NCBI GenBank assembly: GCA_019096065.1
Contig: JAGUCH010000002.1
Location: 13,094,501 to 13,158,500, forward strand
DNA from: Paracyclopina nana
Taxonomy: Eukaryota > Arthropoda > Copepoda > Cyclopoida > Cyclopettidae
DNA length: 64,000 nucleotides
Reading direction: 5' to 3'
The position numbers were made by a program, and so were the translations under genes. The notes beneath the pieces were generated by a model. It did not search any database. It was not told the origin of the DNA and worked only from the letters and a program-made list of their open reading frames with translations. Positions 1 to 10,330 of the stretch are shown here, piece after piece (the stretch's first letter is position 1; each line of letters starts with the position of its first letter).

Positions 1-430
1 AAACAAAAAATCCCAAAGATGTGTTGCTTAAAACACCAATTTTGAATGTTTTTTGGTAGGCAGTGGCCTTATTGTCTTTTTTCTTTTTACTGAAAAATAT
101 CCTTTCCAATCATCCACCTTTCTGATGAGCCAGCACAGTGCTGCAAGATTTTTTTCATGAAAAAATGTCAAAAAATAGCCAGGATTAGCTTAGTTGGTCA
201 ATAAAAGCAGGTTTTGGCAAATTTGCTTTTTTGGGAGAAAAATTAAGGGTACCTCAGGAAAATTAAGTTTTCTCATTTTTTTACTTTTAATTTTTTTATC
301 CATTGAAGGAAAAAAAGATGGCCAAAAATTCAAGCTTTCCTATGATATCCATTGTGTCTAATATTTCCCGTATTCGTAACACAAACTTTTGATTTCTAAT
401 TGTGCAGAAATCTCCGGGACAGTCTGTATA
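1..430. repeat. Terminal part of a Tc1/mariner-like non-autonomous element
   Basis: The stretch around 325-430 closely resembles the right end of the element at 58118-58853. Both carry a ttcaagctttcc block, then gatatccatt, then cgtaacacaaacttttgattt, and both end near a CAGTCTG/CAGACTG-type terminus followed by TA. Only one end is visible because the window starts inside the repeat. The match is diverged, so this is an older copy of the same family. No coding potential is seen. Confidence 0.5.
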
Positions 431-1980
431 TTTATGCTGTAAGCCAAAGGTGTAAAGTCGCTAAATTCCATGCGCCATCTAGCCTGGCATCTTTGCCCAG
501 TACATTTGACATGGCTACAGTGCAGTGCATACCCCATGAACCCTTTTGTGAAAGTAAAAGCCGGATCAAAGTTGTAAGAAATGCATAGGGCCTTAGCTGT
601 GGTGTTACCTTTCAAATGCAATAGTCCCTGTCGTCAAGGGTAAACAGCGCCCCCTATTGTGAAAATAGAGCTAGTATCAACGCAGCGGCGTAGCAATGGG
701 AAATCACGTTTTTTGACTTTTTCTTGAAACCTATGCAGTATTTTCAAAAATGATGAAAATAAACTCATAAGTATTTTTCTCAACAGCAATTTTAGTGAAA
801 AAATGACCTTTTGTGTATGTCATATTCACCCAAGAACTCAATATCCATCGGAACTATGTTTGTGGCAAAGAGAAGATTCTCTGAAATCAGGAACATTTTG
901 TAAATGTCTTCAAATGACAGCTCATATTTTGGTTTTATGCTACAATATCATCAGTTTTTGTATAAAAGTAGTAGGAAAAGGTGCTGGATTCAGGGGCCTA
1001 AGATCAGTGGAGGAATTTTCTGAAATGCCGGAAATGAGTTCCCTCTATAGTTTCTTACGCTCAAATGCAAGGCTTATTGTTATTATTAGAAGTGTTACTA
1101 AAAAGGCACCGTAAAGCCATCTTTCAAATGCAATTGAATTAAAGTTGAAAAAGTTATTTCAAAGTTAATGATTTTCTTAACAACCATTGGCTTTAGCAAA
1201 TGTAGTTATAATGAAATTGAAATGCATTTTCATTGTTTATTGCGAACATTTGCAAATGAGGATGAAAGCCTTCTCAATGCATTGCGAGGCTGCTTATGAA
1301 ATGACCGCGTTACTTTTAGCCCAATCAAACTGCATTAGGTCCCTGTTTTAATGTATTCTTTATTAATGGCCTTGTTAATAGGAATTGCACACATACATAT
1401 TAATTTTCTACTGAATGCATTTTTGCAGCTCAAATGCAATTACATCATATTTTAAACTTCTGCACGACATAACTGCTTGCAATGTCGGCTACTGAAATGA
1501 GCTAATCACATATTAATCACAATAATTTGTCAAATTGGAATGCATTGCAATGACGCATTCTCATGACTGAGCATCATTGCTTAAAAAATGCAAACTTTGA
1601 GCGCTTAGTTGCGCTGACTACTTCCAAAGGGTTTTGAACGAAAAAAGGAACACGATATATCAAATTCAAGGACCAAAATTCTTCTCATCATTTCAGGCAT
1701 TGCTTCACTTCCTCTTGGCACGCTCAGTCATCTCATCAAATTGCCTTTCAGCTGCAATGGCTTCGGGAGTGGTCAAGTCGGCCATGGCACTGGATGATTG
1801 GACGCCAAAGGTGGTATTTGGATCCTACGAAAGGGATCACAGTGAATAAATTGATTGCGTTTTGCTTAAAAAATTTGAAATGCAATTCATTGCAATAATA
1901 AAGTTTTGAGTTCATGCAAATTTCAGAAAGGTTAAGTGAATCGTTTCACTTATGTAAACATTTGCTAATAAAAAACGCAT
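431..1980. other. AT-rich sequence without a recognised gene
   Basis: No reading frame here looks like a protein. From about 1120 the sequence is full of short iterations of AATGCA/TGCATT, and similar sequence recurs at about 8630-8960 (for example, both contain caaagttaatgattt). Because these stretches bracket the two transposon genes at 1988-8515, they may be the non-coding flanks of that transposon. Clear terminal inverted repeats were not found. Confidence 0.35.
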
Positions 1981-1987
1981 TAGGCAA

Positions 1988-4392
1988 TTAATAATAAGGC
2001 TTTGGGCTTATGGGCGGAGGAGCTTGGGATGATTGGATGACTTCATCATCGTCGTCATTGGCATCAGATGGCTCTTGACCTTCATCTCGGCTCATGTCTG
2101 CCATTAAAGGCGATCCTATGGGAGTCTTAGTCAAATTGGCGATCTCCTCTTCATCACTCTCCGTGTGGACTTTGATTGGCATTGACCAACTGCCTTCATA
2201 AGGGGGAAATTGGCGTAGGAGTCCATCAATGTTCTGCATGTAATCAGCCACGACTTTCTTGTAAATTTCCACGAGCTGAAAAAGAACAAGAACATGTCTT
2301 CACCCTCAACTGCAGCTGCAGCAACAATCGTCTTGATGACGTCATACACTGAGAAGACATGCTTGGAGCATCTTGCCATCAAAGGGTAGAAGACTTCCTC
2401 CTCTGGTGGGTACTCTTTGTCCTCCTCGTCCTGGCTGTCATCAATAGACAAGTTAAATTCGGAACGCAGTCGTATGCGGTCGCAATAGGCGACTCTATTT
2501 TCAGGCTCCAAGTGAGCATGCTGCAATTAAGTAGAATTGGTAGTGCAAGCGCAATGCATTAGAACTGCATTACATTTCACAAAGGGGATGTCTCAAAATC
2601 GGCATTTGGCGCACGGGATTTCTCCACATATGCATAAGAGGAAAGAAGCGAAGTTCAGCGAGCTGCTGCAGCATCCTCGCTACTGACCTTATGTACATGC
2701 GGAGAAGTCCCGCGCGCCAAATACCGATTTTGAGACATCCCTTTAAATGTAGCTCATGCAGATCTTACCTGATTGTGGAAGTAATACTCGTTGTCAGTGT
2801 TATGCATAACATCAATCATGCAGTCACTATCATTAGTGTTCTTGTGAGCGACTTCCAACTGCCTTGTCCTCAAATTCGTAAAGCGTTGGGTAATTTGCAA
2901 ACGGATCTTTGACATATCCTCCATGGGCGCCTCTTTTCCCAAATCTATTTTCTTCCTTAGGTACAGAATGATATCACTTTTGATGATTTTCTGGAATCTC
3001 CCGCTTAAAGTATTGCTGCTTCTTTGCACTGAAAATTAAAGTGCACCAATAAAGTAAAATTAACAAATACTTCATACAGTAGCAATGGCTTTGAAAGTTA
3101 TTCAAATGATTGTGAGACGCACTTATGACTTTGCTTGCTTCCAAATCAAATGAGCCATCGCCAACCTTGAAGAGAAGCAGTCAGTGACAGCAAACGCAAT
3201 CCGGGTATTGATGTTGAATTTGGGGCTGTCCAAGTCAGCCTTCATCATGGCCACAACCTTGCTTTGAACATAATGTGACGCCAAAAACACATCGCATCCC
3301 TCACCCATGTAGTCGAAGGGCAGCAAACAACCAAGAATGCCTACAGATCGGGAGGCTTTATCAGCTGCATGATCGCGATTCTCCTTGATCTCACTGCGAA
3401 TGCGTGCCTGCTTGACACTAAAGTCAGCAATCAAGTCTTGCATGTTCTCCGTGGACTTTGGAATTTTCTGTAAAAGAATATGGCAACGTATGGAGCAAAA
3501 AATACTTAACTCGGTTGCATTCCTACAATCAAGCGCACGATCGGCTACAATGCAACTTTGAATTGCAGTGAAATGTATGTGCAGTACACTTACCTTAAGA
3601 ATACCAATAGGCTGCTTGTTGCCGGCCTCTTGCTCATCCATGATCCTTCGGACCTCCTTGTGAACAATGTCCCTCATGTCATTCCGCATCGTAGGCATGA
3701 CGTACTGAGACATGACATCTTGTACGGTCGTCCTGATTTGAGAGACAATGTCAACTTCACTACCATGGCGACGGTGCAAATACTCATCGAGGTACTGGTT
3801 GAAACGCACCTCCATTTGGTCATCGCTGATGAGGAATGCGTTAGTGATAGGCTGAAAAGATTGTGTTGTCATTGCTGTTGCCTTTGAAATGCATTTGAAA
3901 ACATACTTCTCCTGCAGGGAACTTGCTTACAACTTGGGCTGCAAATGGAGGAACTGTTCCAGGCGCGGCAACAGGAACAAACTCTGGCTCATTCGCAAAC
4001 GCCTCTGGAGGAGCAACTACAGCAATAAGTTGTTGAGTTGGAAGCGCATCAATGGCTGATGGCATCGTCATTGGGGGGGGAGCAAAAAATTGAGCGGCAG
4101 ATTGTTTGTGCAACACCACCTGCAGTTCGAGCGCAATTTTCAGGAGCAGACTCCTTCAGATTTCCAGAGGCTGGAGCAATACCAAGCTCCGACTGAATGC
4201 CAGCGACAGCCCTTTTTGCTGAAGCTCGTTGGATTCTCTTCTCCGCATCTTTGGCTGGAGATTGGCTTCGGCTCTTCTTTGGGTTGGATTTAAACCCAGA
4301 TCCTTCAGTCAAAGTTGAATCCAGTTCCTCCATTAGGGTCACGCTCGAGTCGCTGGAATCCGTTTTGAGTCCGCTTGCTTTGCGTTTCTTTG
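1988..4392 (-). CDS. Unidentified multi-exon gene, probable transposon accessory gene
   Basis: I do not recognise this protein. Several minus-strand blocks are bounded by good splice signals. A Lys/Ser-rich exon starts at 4392 after TTTCAG. A Pro-rich block ends before GTATGT near 3910. Further exons are 3881-3594 (donor GTAAGT), 3467 to about 3130, 3028-2769 (donor GTAAGA), 2520 to about 2300, and a last exon of about 2272-1988 with an acidic tail ending at a stop. The 3.1-3.9 kb part is helical and charged. The joins near 3125 and around the C-run at 4074-4081 do not keep one frame cleanly, so the gene may be decayed. It is divergent from the transposase that starts about 130 bp away, which suggests both belong to one two-gene DNA transposon. 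That link is inference. Confidence 0.4.
2581..2744. repeat. Foldback element with about 45-bp inverted arms
   Basis: The left arm (2581-2627) starts aaaggggatgtctcaaaatc. The right arm (about 2700-2744) is its reverse complement with a few mismatches (cgattttgagacatccc). The inner 70 bp also pairs in part (gcataag against cttatg). The element lies entirely within the 2521-2768 intron of the minus-strand gene. It looks like a MITE or foldback element. No second copy occurs in the window and no clear target-site duplication was seen. Confidence 0.7.
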
Positions 4393-4801
4393 CTGAAATT
4401 GAACGGCTCGTGTAAGGTATTGCAAGCAACGAATGAATTGGTAAAACATACCTAATCCTTTCTTAGTCCTTGGACCAACCAGACTTTGCCTGGGTCTTCC
4501 CTTTCAATGGCAATCCTTGAGTTGCCTTGCCTTTGGCTGGCAATGAACTGAACAAGTCTGAAAGTCCGAAAGTCCGAAAGGAACGATTTAACGCAGCCGA
4601 TGTCATCAACAGAGGCTTGAAACGACAACGCGAAATGGATTTCTACCCTATTAAGGAAAGCCAAGATGACCGCCTCAGTAATCAGGAGTGCGACAACGAA
4701 TGTCCTGATGATGATGATGATGCCATCCAAGCTACTGAAGCAATTGCGCCAAAAAGAAAGAAGAAGAGGTTCACCGACTTAATCGCCAACAACGAATTGC
4801 C

Positions 4802-4855
4802 AGCTGGACAGACATTAGAGGACAGTTAAGCTGGACAGACATTAGAGGACAGTTA
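4802..4855 (+). repeat. 27-bp tandem duplication creating a stop codon
   Basis: A 27-bp unit beginning agctggacagacattag occurs twice without mismatch (4802-4828 and 4829-4855). It is nine codons long, so it does not shift the frame. The junction turns the original AGT-TAC into AGT-TAA and stops the transposase reading frame. The perfect identity shows the duplication is recent. Confidence 0.9.
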
Positions 4856-5920
4856 CATCTACGATGACAACGAAGATCAAGGCGATGCTACTGATGTGTC
4901 TGAATTGAATGTCAAAGGAAGTGAAGAGGCAAATCTGGAAAATGCTGGAACTGTAAGTGCGCCAGAAACTCAATTTGATCCGCCATTGCCTTCAACTTCT
5001 AAAGCCGACGACTCTTTTCCACCTCTCTTCAACAAGAAAGGCAAGCGCACGGTCATTGAGGATCCGGATATTGAAACTGAAAGTGATTCAAATGCTAATG
5101 AGATTTTTGAATAGAAGCAGCCAGTCTTTAAAGATGCCGTCGATATAGCTTTCTTTCTGACTTCATAGTCCGAAAGTTCATTGGTGACAGTCCAATGCGT
5201 GCCAAAATCAAGTGCCTCAAGCAGCATAATGGCTACGGCAGCTGCGAGTGGTGTTATTGCTGGGGAGAATACAACGCCAATTTGAGCAAAATGACTTTCC
5301 CTGCAAATACCATTAAGTATAAGAGACAGACGCATGCCGAATGGATTTCAATTGCAAGGCAAATCAAAAACAATCCAAGGTGCATCGGCATTAAGAAGCG
5401 CTATGGCATAAAAGGATTTTCGCCGTTACTCGACCTTGACTACTTTGACATTATCAAGGATTTCGTCCCAGATCCAATGCACCTGATCAGTCTTGGAGTC
5501 GGAAGGGCTTTGCTTGCTTCAATCTTTGACACTAAACAGGGCAAGGCTGTGTCATCTGCTGATGGCCTTGCAACAGCTCGCAAATTTGACGCAGAGTGGG
5601 CTTTCCAAGATTTGCCAAGTGAATTCGCAAGGCGACCAAGGACTATCAAAGACCACTTCTCTAATTTGAAGGCATCCAAGTTTTTGGCCATTATTGTCTG
5701 CGGTTTCACTCATCTGTACGATGCTCTGAGTTACGAACATCAACGTCCAATTAGAAAGCTTTGGATGTACTTTAGCTACATTGTTCATGGCAGCGCTACT
5801 GCCAAATGTCCTCTTCAATGAGATGATGAACGATGAAAAGGCATTCAAATTGCAGAAGACATTTTACGAAATGTATGAGAAGAATTACAGAGACGGTTGC
5901 ACTTTCAATGTGCATACTTT

Positions 5921-6132
5921 TAATGTGCAAAATGGACTTGCACATTGCGTCTTCCTACTTCCTTGCAACCTTGAATTCCGCATAGCAACCCTTCCACCAT
6001 TAAGCTGACTTTATCTTTGCACTTCCCTATTTTGGTCTATAAATACGCTTGGTCCTTCAAATAAACTAACTAGTTATACTCAGAGATTCGCAGAGACTAG
6101 GTCATTTTGTATCGCGGTTCCAGGAGCCACTA
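5921..6132 (+). repeat. 5' LTR
   Basis: This 212-bp repeat begins TAATGTGC and ends GAGCCACTA. It carries a TATA box (tataaata, 6038-6045) and AATAAA at 6060-6065. It appears identical to the copy at 7855-8066. A primer-binding site could not be assigned: the bases just inside the LTR are tttgggaacag. Confidence 0.88.
6038..6045 (+). promoter_or_regulatory. TATA box in the 5' LTR
   Basis: The motif tataaata sits inside the LTR with AATAAA about 20 bp downstream, the compact promoter and polyadenylation layout of small gypsy-type LTRs. The same motif recurs in the 3' LTR. Confidence 0.6.
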
Positions 6133-7819
6133 TTTGGGAACAGCCGTCTTGTCACTGAACTACGCCCACATACTGACACCTGTAAATATCACGGACTTGG
6201 CTACGTATATACTTGGGGCAAAAAGACTGGCTTCCATACTACATCGAGCAAGCGCAGCACACCCAACCAATGCAGACCTAACACATTTGGCAGGGGCAAC
6301 TATGGAAGAGTACACTCAGCTTGAGTCGAAGTACATGGATGTGACCAATTATTACTTAAAGAAAACCAGCACCAACCCAATAGCGACCAGAGAGAAACGA
6401 TTCATTGGAATTCTGTTAGCAGGCCTTGCCGGTATGGTTGGAGGAGCCACACTTTTTGGATTATTTGAAAACGGAAAACTACAAGCATTGGCAAATGGTA
6501 TAGAAGATTTGAGATTCAGACAGCAAAAGATGATCCATCTTATCGAGGGACTTGACAACAATATCCGCACAAATAGTCACAACATTAAACAGATTACTAA
6601 GGTATTAGACAAAGTGGAATCCATGGTCTCTAGAAATGCACTAGCAATTGAAGCGAGCATTTTGGCAATATATACTCAGCATGTTATTTCCTCCCTTAAC
6701 CAGAAAATTGATGTTTATGTGTCAGCAGTACAACAAGCTGCAGCCCACAGACTTTCATTTGGCTTGTTATCGTATGAAGAGGCTGCTGAAGCTTTAGCAA
6801 ATGCTCATGCAATGGCTGCAACTCACAACTTAAATGTTCTAATAGATGACCCCCAACAATTGTTCCAGCTTGAATCTAGTATATTATTCACTGAATATGG
6901 ATTTATAATTATGACTCATGTCCCAGTTACAAATTCTGAAATGTTGTTAGATTTGTGGAAGTATTCTAGCTTCCCTTTTCAACTCCCTGATGCGAATGGA
7001 GTCATGCAGTTTTACCAAATTAAGCCCGAAAACGATGTTTTAGCCTTTAACCCGAAAAGCATGAATTATTTTGTATTAAGCAATCTAGATGTAACGTTAT
7101 GTCACCATGTCCATAATTACTACTTGTGCCCCTCCATCACTTTTCTTTACAAGGCAACCATGCCCAACTGTTTAATGGCCCTATTTGCAAATGACTATGA
7201 AAAAGCATTCAACTTATGTAAATTAGAAGTGACCAAGTATCCCGGAGATTATGTACTACCACTGGCAGACCAATCCAAGTACAAGGTGTACACGGCAAAT
7301 GACAACAACTTGAGAGTCACATGCCAGGACGGATCCGTGGACGTCAAGGCTTTACCTCGCTTCTCCAAAGTCCAAGTACCCGATAAATGTTATGTCGATT
7401 TAACTAATTTTGTTCTCTTCCCGATTACCGACTTCACGACTACGGTACCTCAACGAGTATATACGGGAAAAATCGATCACTGGGCACAAAGGCTAGAAGC
7501 AGACAACAGCCAAATTCATCAATTGATTACCAGCATTGGCAACGCAACGTACCACCCCATGGATTTGCACACACTAAAGATGATCAAAGCAGCTTACCCT
7601 AGTCTTAAGGGATCGTGGACCTGGGTGGACTATGCCCTTTATTCTATCGTTGGAGTTGCCTTCTTAACCTGTGGATGTCTGGCTATTGGAGCCCTTCGAA
7701 ACTTTTGGAGATCTAGAAGACATCGAGGAACCAGCAACACTCCTTTTAATATCAACGTCACGGCTACGGCTCCTCCGCAAGAGTTGCAACCACTTCAAAG
7801 GCAGGACGCTACAACCTAA
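6107..7819 (+). CDS. env: F-type (baculovirus F/errantivirus-like) envelope glycoprotein, probably N-terminally truncated
   Basis: The protein is a membrane-fusion envelope. Its frame is open from 6101, inside the 5' LTR, to the stop at 7817-7819, with no interruption. A furin-type site REKR is encoded at 6389-6400. A Gly/Ala-rich hydrophobic segment follows directly and fits an N-terminal fusion peptide. Next is a heptad-like helical stretch (about 6470-6690), then a Cys-containing ectodomain. A single transmembrane segment (about 7630-7695) and a short basic cytoplasmic tail end the protein. This order matches insect errantivirus Env and baculovirus F. Only about 90 residues precede the cleavage site, no signal peptide is seen, and the first ATG is at 6302, so the copy lacks the normal start region and is unlikely to make a correctly targeted protein by itself. 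The downstream part shows no stops or frameshifts, in keeping with a very young insertion. Confidence 0.82.
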   Translation: MYRGSRSHYLGTAVLSLNYAHILTPVNITDLATYILGAKRLASILHRASAAHPTNADLTHLAGATMEEYTQLESKYMDVTNYYLKKTSTNPIATREKRFIGILLAGLAGMVGGATLFGLFENGKLQALANGIEDLRFRQQKMIHLIEGLDNNIRTNSHNIKQITKVLDKVESMVSRNALAIEASILAIYTQHVISSLNQKIDVYVSAVQQAAAHRLSFGLLSYEEAAEALANAHAMAATHNLNVLIDDPQQLFQLESSILFTEYGFIIMTHVPVTNSEMLLDLWKYSSFPFQLPDANGVMQFYQIKPENDVLAFNPKSMNYFVLSNLDVTLCHHVHNYYLCPSITFLYKATMPNCLMALFANDYEKAFNLCKLEVTKYPGDYVLPLADQSKYKVYTANDNNLRVTCQDGSVDVKALPRFSKVQVPDKCYVDLTNFVLFPITDFTTTVPQRVYTGKIDHWAQRLEADNSQIHQLITSIGNATYHPMDLHTLKMIKAAYPSLKGSWTWVDYALYSIVGVAFLTCGCLAIGALRNFWRSRRHRGTSNTPFNINVTATAPPQELQPLQRQDATT

Positions 7820-7842
7820 GCCCGATTGTCTTCGGCCCTATC

Positions 7843-7854
7843 CCTGGGGAGGGA
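7843..7854 (+). promoter_or_regulatory. Polypurine tract of the LTR element
   Basis: ctggggagggat lies immediately upstream of the 3' LTR, where plus-strand priming occurs in LTR retroelements. Confidence 0.7.
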
Positions 7855-8066
7855 TAATGTGCAAAATGGACTTGCACATTGCGTCTTCCTACTTCCTTGC
7901 AACCTTGAATTCCGCATAGCAACCCTTCCACCATTAAGCTGACTTTATCTTTGCACTTCCCTATTTTGGTCTATAAATACGCTTGGTCCTTCAAATAAAC
8001 TAACTAGTTATACTCAGAGATTCGCAGAGACTAGGTCATTTTGTATCGCGGTTCCAGGAGCCACTA
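7855..8066 (+). repeat. 3' LTR
   Basis: Exact copy of the 5' LTR, directly preceded by the polypurine tract and directly followed by the CTTT target duplication. Its TATA box is at 7972-7979. Confidence 0.88.
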
Positions 8067-8515
8067 CTTTCAGCCACCAACTCGAAATACGGAAAATTGG
8101 CCATCTCAGCGACTTCAGTGCAATACCATTTGAGTCATTCTTCTCATTTCTGAAAAGAATTCTCTTGCCAAACACAATGAGCTACGGGAAGCAATCATTA
8201 ATTCATTCATTTATTAGTAACATGAATGCACATCCATGTGGCTACAAAGTTGTAATTTCATGCAGGCAAAAGAAACGTTGCATTGACAGCTTGGTGAGCA
8301 CTTTCGATGGCAGCTTCTACGAAATATTTGAAGGTGGTGAAGATAACACTTGCCAGGCACGCGAAGTCTTCACACGTGCATATGAAGTTCCAGAGGCACC
8401 TGAACTGGATTGGGGAGCCGTCATGGTGAAGAAATTCCATTCAGTCTCCAGAGAGACATGCATTCTGGAAAAGAAGACATTCATTGCAAAGAAATTAGAG
8501 CTGGAGATGTACTAA

Positions 8516-9730
8516 TTTCAATACCAAATTATGTGTATTACACTTAAGAAGTAATTTGACATGTGATATAAATAAATTTTGAAGGAAGTTCAAAGGAGGA
8601 GTCATTTTCTTTAAAAATAATTGCATTTCACGTGCAATGTCGTGTTAAATGAAAATTCACTGCAGATATGTCAACTTTGACAAAGTCGATGTATCAGTTT
8701 CCACACAAAATTAGGTTAAATTTGTGAAAGGCATTAGAAAGTCATTCAGATTGCAGTAAAATCATGGCGCCATTGATGCAACTTTGTAAAAGCCACTCCA
8801 AAGTTAATGATTTCAAGAAAATTTTGTTCCCTATGAAATGCATTAGTCAACGGCACTAGCAATGTATTTGCAATGACATTGAAATGGCTTTGTTACGCTT
8901 AAGTTAACAAAGCCACATCAAAGCCACATCAATTGAATTTCATTTCTGGCCAAATTTTCAAAAGGGTTCGTGGGGTAGGCAATTACAAATGGCCCATTTT
9001 TTTGGCTTTTGGTGCACTAATTTTAAAACCTTTATTAATATGACGTAATCTATGGTTAAAATGGCACCCTTTCAAGCCATCAAACCATATGCAACTAACG
9101 CAAATTTCCAAGCTTTTCATAGCTGAAACCAAATTTTTCGAGCCTGGCTCCGCTGATCAGCCAATCAAATTGCCGCCCTTAGTCACGTTACAAGTTTTGC
9201 GCGCGACTGTTTTTCCAAATATACTTGCCGAAAAAGCGCCATCTAGCGAAAAAGTTTGTCGCTCTATTGGCTTATAAGCTTGACTTCCCTGATTTGGTCA
9301 CACAAATAGGAGTCGTTTGGAGTAAAAAATTATGGAAGACTAAATTTTTGCTCAAATTGTGTAAAGTTGCTGTTCTACAGAATTGGCCAAAATCAATATG
9401 CATTTGCCTAAAAATTATGTTTTCTTTACCAAATTGAATCTTTATCTGTCAATAAACATTAATTTGTGCTCTTTAGATTGCCTAGAAGTCATACAAATTA
9501 GAAACTGAAAATGGGTGCTAAAATCAGAAATCTGTGATTTGACATAATTTCTCTACCCGTAACCGAAAATCCCTGGTTAGGTTTCAATTTCCAAATAGTT
9601 CTCAGTTTATTTCTCTACCAAGACTAAATGTAAACAAACACATTGGGAAAAAAATTAACCAGGGGAATTTTTTTTCCAGGAAAAAAAATCACTAGGCGAA
9701 TTTTTTCCCACAGAATTCATAGTCTTGAGT
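8516..9730. other. Non-coding flank of the transposase relic
   Basis: An AATAAA-type signal (aaataaattttg, near 8570) follows the transposase stop. The rest is AT-rich with AATGCA/TGCATT iterations like those at 1120-1980. No gene is seen. Confidence 0.4.
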
Positions 9731-9734
9731 AGCC

Positions 9735-10330
9735 ACAATGTGCGGGAGTTGCTGCCGTGTTCGGGAGATGCTGCCGGGTACAGGAGACGCTGATGGGTGT
9801 GGGAGACGCTGCCGGGTGTGGGAGACGCTGCTGGGTGCGGGAGCTTCAAATTGCCGTCTTGGTCTTGAGCAGCCTCAATTTGAATTTTAAGACGCTGCCG
9901 GGTGCGGGAGACGCTGCTGGGTGCGGGAGACGCTGCCGGGTGCGGGAGCTTCAAATTGCCATCTTGGTCTTGAGCAGCCTCAATTCGAAGTTAAAGACAC
10001 TGCCGGTTAAAAATGTGCAATTGCCGTCTTGGTCTTGGGCAGCCTCAATTGGCAGTTAAAGACGTTGCCGGGTGTGGGAGAGGGAGACACTGCCGGGTGT
10101 GGAGACGCTGCCGGGGGCGGGATACGCTGCTGGGTGCGGGAGCTTCAAATTGCCGTCTTGGTCTTGAGCAGCCTCAATTTGAATTTTAAGACGCTGCCGG
10201 GTGCGGGAGACGCTGCTGGGTGCGGGAGACGCTGCCGGGTGCGGGAGCTTCAAATTGCCATCTTGGTCTTGAGCAGCCTCAATTCGAAGTTAAAGACATT
10301 GCCGGTTAAAAATGTGCAATGGCGTCAATC
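9735..10330. repeat. Higher-order tandem repeat (satellite)
   Basis: Short units of about 19 bp (ctgccgggtgcgggagacg and variants) alternate with a longer block containing cttggtcttgagcagcctca. The long block recurs at about 9855, 9963, 10027, 10155 and 10263. A composite of about 180 bp at 9838-10020 is repeated nearly unchanged at 10137-10319, giving a higher-order period near 299 bp. The reading frames over it are by-products of the repeat. Confidence 0.85.

Larger units (their letters stand above)
5921..8066 (+). mobile_element. Env-only LTR retroelement (errantivirus-like)
   Basis: Two 212-bp direct repeats (5921-6132 and 7855-8066) appear identical base for base and enclose 1722 bp that hold one long reading frame for an F-type envelope. 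The host bases CTTT occur directly before the left repeat (5917-5920) and directly after the right one (8067-8070), a 4-bp target-site duplication as known for gypsy/errantivirus-type integration. A purine-rich tract (ctggggagggat, 7843-7854) directly precedes the right repeat, as expected of a polypurine tract. No gag, protease, reverse transcriptase, RNase H or integrase sequence is present. The element therefore needed enzymes supplied in trans. It sits inside a transposase pseudogene in the same orientation. Confidence 0.88.
4527..8515 (+). pseudogene. Tnp2-like transposase, disrupted by mutations and by an LTR element
   Basis: The N-terminal part (4527-5113) is charged and acidic, with basic KRKKKR clusters. 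The catalytic-like part (about 5160-5900) has FIGDSPMRAK, then HNGYGSCEWC, then FVPDPMHLISLGV, the spacing seen in animal and plant Tnp2/En-Spm-type transposases: an Asp in a D-x-P-x-R-A context, a CxxC after HNGYG, and a D-x-MH block. The C-terminal part resumes at 8067 and ends at 8515. Damage is visible: an in-frame stop from a 27-bp duplication near 4829, a stop at 5112-5114, a frame change between the N-terminal part and the FIGDSP part, a frameshift near 5795, and the LTR insertion at 5921. Removing the LTR element and one copy of its 4-bp duplication leaves an open frame across the junction, so the host sequence was continuous before insertion. Some breaks could be unrecognised introns. 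Confidence 0.7.

Noticed and set aside
6133-6150. tRNA primer-binding site next to the 5' LTR
   Set aside because: tttgggaacag contains TGG but does not match any tRNA 3' end I can name with confidence.
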